Origin: Bacteroidota bacterium
GTDB lineage: Bacteria; Bacteroidota; Bacteroidia; Cytophagales; Hymenobacteraceae
Direction: 5' to 3'
NCBI GenBank assembly: GCA_023424725.1
Contig: JAFADQ010000143.1
Location: 1-8,759, forward strand
Length of the DNA: 8,759 bases
Part shown: positions 5,383-8,759 of the stretch, piece by piece
How positions within the stretch are numbered: position 1 is the stretch's first letter
How the letters are laid out: each line of letters starts with the position of its first letter
Notes under the pieces: generated by a model
What the model saw: the letters and a program-made list of their open reading frames with translations, nothing else
Databases searched by the model: none
Told to the model about the DNA's origin: nothing
Position numbers and translations under genes: made by a program

Positions 5383-5416
5383 ACTGTAATTTAGGGCTCT
5401 CATAGTTTTATTTCGG

Positions 5417-6379
5417 ATGATTGTAGTAACAGGCGCAGCGGGTTTTATCGGAAGCTGCCTTATTGGCCGTTTAAACCAGGATAATTTCAACAATATCGTG
5501 GCGGTAGATCATTTTTCTACGGCCCGCAAAGAACCTAACTGGCAGGGCAAAAAGATCAGTCAGTTCGTAGACCGCAACGATTTTTTTGAGTGGCTGGACG
5601 AGAATTACGAAGAAGTGGAATTTATCTTCCACATCGGCGCCCGCACCGACACCACCGAAGTAAATGTTGATTTGCTGAACCTCCTGAACCTGGACTACAG
5701 CAAAAAAGTCTGGAATGCCTGCTGCGAGTACCAAATTCCGCTGGTGTATGCATCATCGGCGGCAACCTACGGCGGCGGCGAGTTTGGGTACGACGATAAC
5801 GAGGCTACTATTCCGCAACTGCAACCACTGAACCCGTATGGCTGGAGCAAGCAGCAGTTTGATGTGTGGGCGCTGGAGCAAACCGCGAAACCGTTTTTCT
5901 GGGCCGGACTGAAGTTCTTTAATGTGTACGGCCCCAACGAATACCACAAAGACCGCATGGCTTCGGTTATTTACCACGCCTACCACCAGATAAAAGAAAA
6001 AGGCAGCATGACTTTATTCCGCTCTCACCGGCCAGATTATTTAGACGGCGAGCAAAAGCGTGATTTTGTGTATGTGAAAGATGTGGTAGAAGTTTGCATG
6101 TTCCTGATGCACCACCGCAAAAACTCCGGCATCTATAACCTAGGCTCCGGCACCGCGCGCACTTTCCTGGACCTTGCCCGCAACACCTTTAAAGCCATGG
6201 GCGTGCCCGAGAACATTCAGTTTAAAGATACGCCTCTCGATATCCGCGACACGTACCAATACTTCACCGAAGCCAACATGCAGAAGCTGAAAAGCATAGG
6301 CTACAGCAGGCAATTTTATAGCCTCGAGGAGGGAATTGAAGATTATGTGAAAAATTATCTGATGGCGGAAAAAGCATAA
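5417..6379 (+). CDS. hldD: ADP-L-glycero-D-manno-heptose 6-epimerase HldD
   Basis: Short-chain dehydrogenase-type epimerase that converts ADP-D-glycero-beta-D-manno-heptose to the L-glycero form, the donor for inner-core heptose of lipopolysaccharide; cytoplasmic. The 320-residue length fits the family (E. coli 310). The NAD(P)-binding Rossmann motif TGAAGFIGS is at residues 5-13. Catalytic residues are Y141 and K145 in YGWSK, the Ser/Thr region is YASSAATYG at 111-119, and K178 in FFNVYGPNEYHK lies at the position of the E. coli second catalytic lysine. GEQKRDFVYVKDVV and NLGSGTARTF are also typical of HldD. The start at 5417 leaves only four residues before the first motif, as expected. It is transcribed divergently from btuF and stands apart from the other lipopolysaccharide gene, lpxB. 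Confidence 0.97.
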   Translation: MIVVTGAAGFIGSCLIGRLNQDNFNNIVAVDHFSTARKEPNWQGKKISQFVDRNDFFEWLDENYEEVEFIFHIGARTDTTEVNVDLLNLLNLDYSKKVWNACCEYQIPLVYASSAATYGGGEFGYDDNEATIPQLQPLNPYGWSKQQFDVWALEQTAKPFFWAGLKFFNVYGPNEYHKDRMASVIYHAYHQIKEKGSMTLFRSHRPDYLDGEQKRDFVYVKDVVEVCMFLMHHRKNSGIYNLGSGTARTFLDLARNTFKAMGVPENIQFKDTPLDIRDTYQYFTEANMQKLKSIGYSRQFYSLEEGIEDYVKNYLMAEKA

Positions 6380-6380
6380 C

Positions 6381-6435
6381 GTTGAAGAATCGAAGATTGA
6401 AGGATTGAAGGTTGTAGGACTGAAGATAACTGAAC
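6381..6435 (+). repeat. Short-period (7/8 bp) repeat after hldD
   Basis: Variants of TTGAAG recur at 6382, 6390 (TCGAAG), 6397, 6405, 6412 (TTGTAG) and 6420 (CTGAAG): intervals of 8, 7, 8, 7 and 8 bp, an effective 15-bp double period. It starts two bases after the hldD stop. No hairpin or T-run follows, so it is not an intrinsic terminator. Confidence 0.65.
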
Positions 6436-6480
6436 CATAGTTGCTTCGCTTTTAGAATCCTAACTTAAACGCTTAGTTCA

Positions 6481-6500
6481 GCCTAATTTCGCCTAATTTG
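6481..6500 (+). repeat. Tandem 10-bp duplication with promoter-like core
   Basis: GCCTAATTTC (6481-6490) is followed at once by GCCTAATTTG (6491-6500). The second copy creates TAATTTGC, close to the Bacteroidota -7 element but one base short in spacing. It lies about 50 bp upstream of the mazG-like ATG. Confidence 0.4.
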
Positions 6501-6514
6501 CAGGGTTAATCTTT

Positions 6515-6548
6515 ATCCACTCATCCACTCATCCACTCATCCACTCAT
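6515..6548 (+). repeat. 8-bp tandem repeat ending in the mazG-like start codon
   Basis: Four perfect tandem copies of ATCCACTC (6515-6546) followed by AT; the next G completes the ATG of the mazG-like gene. The 32-bp perfect array therefore occupies the place of the ribosome binding site and 5' UTR, with no Shine-Dalgarno sequence visible. Copy-number change by slippage would alter promoter-to-start distance but not the reading frame. Confidence 0.88.
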
Positions 6549-6873
6549 GACAATCTCCCAAGCCCAGCAACTCGTCGACGACTGGATTAAAACCACCGGA
6601 GTGCGCTATTTTAACGAGCTCACCAACATGGCCATGCTCACCGAAGAAGTAGGCGAAGTGGCCCGCATCATTGCCCGGCAATACGGTGAGCAATCGTTTA
6701 AAGAATCTGACAAAAACAAAGACCTGAGCGATGAACTGGCCGATGTACTGTTTGTGTTGATTTGCCTCGCCAACCAAACCGGCGTAGATTTAACCAAGGC
6801 GCTGGAGAAAAATCTGGAGAAGAAGTCGAACCGCGATGGGGAACGACATAAGGAGAATGAAAAGCTGTTTTAG
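6547..6873 (+). CDS. MazG-like nucleotide pyrophosphohydrolase
   Basis: A 108-residue all-alpha NTP pyrophosphohydrolase of the single-domain MazG type, which hydrolyses (d)NTPs to monophosphates and pyrophosphate as a house-cleaning activity in the cytoplasm. The metal-binding motif is present: EEVGE at residues 33-37 and ELAD at 63-66, fitting the ExxE...ExxD pattern of the family. N23, W13 and the GVRYFNELTNMAML segment match the typical N-terminal helix. The ATG is the last part of an 8-bp tandem array. The exact substrate (dCTP or others) cannot be read from the sequence. The TAG stop is followed directly by heptad repeats. Neighbours give no clear pathway link. Confidence 0.92.
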   Translation: MTISQAQQLVDDWIKTTGVRYFNELTNMAMLTEEVGEVARIIARQYGEQSFKESDKNKDLSDELADVLFVLICLANQTGVDLTKALEKNLEKKSNRDGERHKENEKLF

Positions 6874-6902
6874 GTAGTGGGTATTGAGTAGTGAGATTTT
6901 TG
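6871..6902 (+). repeat. Heptad repeat at the mazG-like 3' end
   Basis: After the TAG stop and one G, the units TAGTGGG (6875-6881), TATTGAG (6882-6888), TAGTGAG (6889-6895) and ATTTTTG (6896-6902) run in exact 7-bp register. Unit types and order resemble those after clpX and lpxB (TARTGnG with one ATTTnnG). Confidence 0.65.
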
Positions 6903-7124
6903 TAATTAAACTTACTGCTTAAAGCCTAAACTTCCGGTGTTTAGTCTGGAATGCACTGCTTTTTGCCACTTACTGCTTATCTGTTTTATTTTTCAGGATA
7001 AAGAAAGTAGCCAGCCATACTGAGTGTAAGCAATCCGGGGATTTGCGATGTTTTCTTTTTAATAAAGTAGAGAAAACCACAATTCTTTATGTTGATGGAC
7101 GTTGTAATTTCAAAACTCGGCATT
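6903..7124 (+). other. Intergenic region before the outer-membrane gene
   Basis: About 220 bp with no supportable gene. It holds a 12-bp direct repeat, ACTTACTGCTTA, at 6910-6921 and 6968-6979, and a weak 6-bp inverted repeat (CTAAAC/GTTTAG, 6926-6944) with no T-run. I see no convincing TAnnTTTG promoter element for the following gene. Confidence 0.4.
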
Positions 7125-7742
7125 ATGAAAAACATCCCTTTCCTACCTGTTCTGTTAGTTTTCTATGCCCAAGCTGTTTCAGCCCAAAACCCTAACCCCG
7201 ATTATAAAGTCGGGATAAAGCTGTATAACCATAGCACCTACCACATTACGTCAGAAAATCGCACGCCCGGTTACCGAACCGAAACCAGAAACTACGATCT
7301 ATTGCGGCTGTCGCCGGCAGTGCAATGGAAAACCGGTAAGGGCAATTTTCATGAAATAGAGCTGTCAGATTTCAGATTAAACAATAAGGAATCGGTAAGC
7401 ACTGCAACGAGTTGGCAAAATCCGGGTGGCATGTCAATTCTTTCTTCCAGCTTTATTTCTGCCCGCTACGAGTATATTCTAAATGCCAGAAAAATGGCAG
7501 AAAGCAAATGGGTACCATCTTTCGGATTCGCCGTTAATCCTTATTTTCAAAGGCAATATATTAGCCCGCTTGCCTCTAACCAATTCGCAACCACCGACAA
7601 TTCTTTAGGAGTCCGCTTTTTTGTAGTTCCCAGAATTAGCTATCACTTCAACAATCGCCTTTTCGCAGATCTAAATATACCCGTTTGCATTTCCGACAAC
7701 CGGTTGTCTACCCTTTACCAGGAAGACCTAACATACCGGTAA
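7125..7742 (+). CDS. Secreted, probably outer-membrane beta-barrel protein, 3' end frameshifted
   Basis: I do not recognise the family. The chosen start is ATG at 7125, which gives a clean signal peptide (MKN, then a hydrophobic stretch, ending VSA before QNPNP); a start at 7089 would add 12 residues before it and is unlikely. The mature part has alternating polar and hydrophobic segments with frequent aromatic residues (LSPAVQWKTG, FISARYEYIL, GVRFFVVPRISYHF, LFADLNIPV), as in a small outer-membrane barrel. The frame stops at 7740-7742, giving 205 residues ending in a strand-less tail (EDLTYR). The expected C-terminal strand continues in another frame: loss of one C near 7726-7729 would explain this. 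The intact ancestor would have about 233 residues. It may be a recent pseudogene, a truncated but working protein, or a sequencing error. Confidence 0.7.
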   Translation: MKNIPFLPVLLVFYAQAVSAQNPNPDYKVGIKLYNHSTYHITSENRTPGYRTETRNYDLLRLSPAVQWKTGKGNFHEIELSDFRLNNKESVSTATSWQNPGGMSILSSSFISARYEYILNARKMAESKWVPSFGFAVNPYFQRQYISPLASNQFATTDNSLGVRFFVVPRISYHFNNRLFADLNIPVCISDNRLSTLYQEDLTYR

Positions 7743-7825
7743 AAGAAAGGCGGGAAAGTGAATTTACGTTTTCAGGTCTGCCGAAATTATTTTCTGCCCG
7801 CATTGGCCTGGGTGTAAAAATCTGA
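7727..7825 (+). pseudogene. Out-of-frame C-terminal remnant of the outer-membrane protein
   Basis: Reading from CCT at 7727, one frame away from the upstream gene, gives PNIPVKERRESEF, then TFSGLPKLFSARIGLGVKI and a TGA stop at 7823-7825. LFSARIGLGVKI is a typical final beta-strand of an outer-membrane barrel. Restoring one C (GAC CCT AAC instead of GAC CTA AC) joins it to the upstream frame without any other change. Confidence 0.72.
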
Positions 7826-7841
7826 AATAAAAACCAACTCT

Positions 7842-7849
7842 TACCTTTG
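7842..7849 (+). promoter_or_regulatory. -7 promoter element of the Nudix gene
   Basis: TACCTTTG followed by C is an exact match to the Bacteroidota -7 consensus TAnnTTTG. A start of transcription near 7855 leaves a leader of about 25 nt before the ATG at 7880. No TTG is seen at -33 spacing. A TTG start inside this element is thereby excluded for the Nudix gene. Confidence 0.6.
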
Positions 7850-7879
7850 CTGCAAGGGCCAAAAACATGCCCGCAACAG

Positions 7880-8428
7880 ATGAACGAACACGAAAATCCC
7901 TGGCAAACCCTACGCTCCGAATTAAAATACGAAAACCCCTGGATCTCGGTGCGCGAAGATCAGGTAATCAACCCATCGGGCGGCGCGGGAATTTATGGCG
8001 TGGTTACCTTTAAAAATATCGCGGTTGGTGTTATTCCGATTGACGATGAGGGCTATACTTACCTGATTGGCCAGTACCGCTACCCCTTAAACGAATACAG
8101 TTGGGAAATACCCGAAGGCGGCTGCAAAGTTGGCACCGACCCGCTGGAGGCCGCCAAAAGAGAATTGCGCGAAGAAACCGGGTTTACCGCTAATAAATGG
8201 GAGCAGATCATGCGCATTCACACCTCTAATTCGGTTTGCAACGAGGTGGGTTTTGTGTACATAGCCCAAGATTTAACCGCCGGCGAAACCGAGTGGGAAG
8301 ACACCGAAGACCTTAAAATAATGCGGCTGCCCTTATCGGAAGCAATTCAGATGGCCATAGACGGAAAAATAACTGATGCGATCAGTCTGGCAGCCTTGCT
8401 AAAAGTAGCACGGATGAAGCAAACGTAA
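7880..8428 (+). CDS. Nudix hydrolase, ADP-ribose/ADP-sugar pyrophosphatase type
   Basis: A 182-residue cytoplasmic Nudix enzyme. The Nudix box spans residues 80-102, with RELREETGF carrying the metal-binding glutamates (E95, E98, E99). The usual first Glu of the box (Gx5E) is Thr here (T86 in KVGTDPLEAAK); this position is not a metal ligand, and this substitution is, from memory, common in Bacteroidota relatives. IGQYRYPLNEYSWEIPEGG before the box is characteristic of ADP-ribose and ADP-sugar pyrophosphatases (NudF type). The true substrate is unproven. The start is ATG at 7880, placed about 30 bp after a -7 promoter element; an upstream in-frame TTG at 7847 lies inside that element. It has its own promoter, so it is independent of the damaged gene upstream. 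Confidence 0.92.
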   Translation: MNEHENPWQTLRSELKYENPWISVREDQVINPSGGAGIYGVVTFKNIAVGVIPIDDEGYTYLIGQYRYPLNEYSWEIPEGGCKVGTDPLEAAKRELREETGFTANKWEQIMRIHTSNSVCNEVGFVYIAQDLTAGETEWEDTEDLKIMRLPLSEAIQMAIDGKITDAISLAALLKVARMKQT

Positions 8429-8471
8429 TATGTGTAGAACTAATTTCCCCCTGACCCCAAACAGAAATCCA

Positions 8472-8535
8472 CACATCTTTAATTTGCACATTTAAAATCT
8501 TCACATCTGCACATCTATAATCTGCACATTTATAA
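8472..8535 (+). repeat. Short-period CACAT repeat upstream of oxyR
   Basis: CACAT occurs at 8472, 8487, 8502, 8510 and 8525, with spacings of 15, 15, 8 and 15 bp, an effective period of about 7.5 bp. It ends six bases before the oxyR ATG. TTAATTTG at 8479-8486 within it matches the -7 promoter consensus in 7 of 8 positions, so the repeat may include the promoter. Confidence 0.6.
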
Positions 8536-8759
8536 ATGACGATCACCCAACTGGAATACGTAGTAGCCGTAGATTCTTACCGAAGTTTTGGGCAAGCCGC
8601 AGAGTCTTGTTTTGTAACCCAGCCAACGCTCAGCATGCAGATTCAGAAGCTGGAAGAATCGCTGGGAGTAAAACTTTTCGATAGAAGCAAGCAACCCGTT
8701 GTACCCACAGAAGTAGGCATCGGCATTATTCAGCAAGCCCGGCTGGTGCTGCGCGAGCA
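8536..8759 (+). CDS. oxyR: LysR-family regulator, OxyR-type (5' part)
   Basis: Only the first 74 codons are in the window; the gene runs off the right end. They encode the winged helix-turn-helix DNA-binding domain of a LysR-type regulator: MTITQLEYVVAVDSYRSFGQ, then AAESCFVTQPTLSMQIQKLE and ESLGVKLFDRSKQPVVPTEVG. The combination LEYVVAVD, TQPTLSMQIQKLE and FDRSKQPVVPT is what I know from Bacteroidota OxyR, the hydrogen-peroxide-responsive activator of catalase and peroxidase genes. The peroxide-sensing cysteines lie beyond the window, so the OxyR assignment rests on the N-terminus only. The ATG at 8536 follows a CACAT repeat tract. Confidence 0.88.
   Translation, partial: MTITQLEYVVAVDSYRSFGQAAESCFVTQPTLSMQIQKLEESLGVKLFDRSKQPVVPTEVGIGIIQQARLVLRE

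Noticed and set aside
5238..5416. Cobalamin riboswitch upstream of btuF
   Set aside because: The region contains only the three simple hairpins of a REP-like repeat; no B12-box-like conserved segment or multibranch layout is visible.
6926..6944. Terminator after the mazG-like gene
   Set aside because: The CTAAAC/GTTTAG stem is only 6 bp, AT-rich, and not followed by a T-run.
7089..7124. N-terminal extension of the outer-membrane protein (start at 7089)
   Set aside because: It would place 12 residues before a well-formed signal peptide that begins at the ATG at 7125.
7847..7879. TTG start for the Nudix gene at 7847
   Set aside because: The TTG is part of the TACCTTTG promoter element; the ATG at 7880 is properly placed behind it and fits the protein family's N-terminus.

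Overview
The window comes from a Gram-negative bacterium of the Bacteroidota, most likely the Cytophagales (Hymenobacteraceae-like; this placement is inference). The evidence is a lipid A gene and an inner-core heptose gene, a Bacteroidota-type OxyR start, a Bacteroidota-type -7 promoter element (TAnnTTTG) upstream of the Nudix gene, and several intergenic repeat types typical of this phylum. I see no prophage, CRISPR array, rRNA or tRNA, no transposase and no defence system. The gene content is ordinary. The unusual material is in the intergenic DNA.

Layout. 1-384: the 3' end of clpX (+), closed by a strong bidirectional terminator. 506-784: a small, very hydrophilic, probably disordered protein (-). 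785-1174: a gene-free stretch with a 134-bp inverted-repeat element, then the lpxB terminator and heptad repeats. 1175-2290: lpxB (-). 2291-2896: a gene-free stretch of about 600 bp with two paired-hairpin polypyrimidine repeat elements flanking a conserved palindromic, Flavo-1-like element. 2897-5237: a tightly coupled minus-strand operon, btuF-like lipoprotein > btuC-like permease > 6-pyruvoyl-tetrahydropterin-synthase-family enzyme, with overlapping junctions. 5255-5361: a REP-like triple hairpin in the divergent gap. From 5417 all genes are on the plus strand: hldD, a MazG-like pyrophosphohydrolase, a secreted or outer-membrane protein with a frameshifted 3' end, a Nudix hydrolase, and the 5' end of an oxyR-type regulator that runs off the window.

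Functional themes. lpxB and hldD both serve lipopolysaccharide synthesis (lipid A disaccharide and core heptose) but lie apart and on opposite strands. The binding protein and permease form two parts of an ABC importer of the cobalamin/iron-complex family; no ATPase gene is in the window. MazG-like and Nudix enzymes are house-cleaning nucleotide hydrolases, and OxyR is a peroxide sensor.

Most notable observations: (1) three genes (clpX, lpxB, mazG-like) end in the same degenerate 7-bp repeat family, in sense orientation, with units TARTGnG and a characteristic ATTTnnG unit; in lpxB the repeat supplies the last codons and the stop. (2) Other gene borders carry different short-period repeats (period 8 ending in the mazG-like ATG; period about 7.5 after hldD and before oxyR). 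(3) The outer-membrane gene has lost one base near 7727, and its clear C-terminal strand lies in another frame. (4) The likely btuF leader RNA contains the complete REP-like triple hairpin.
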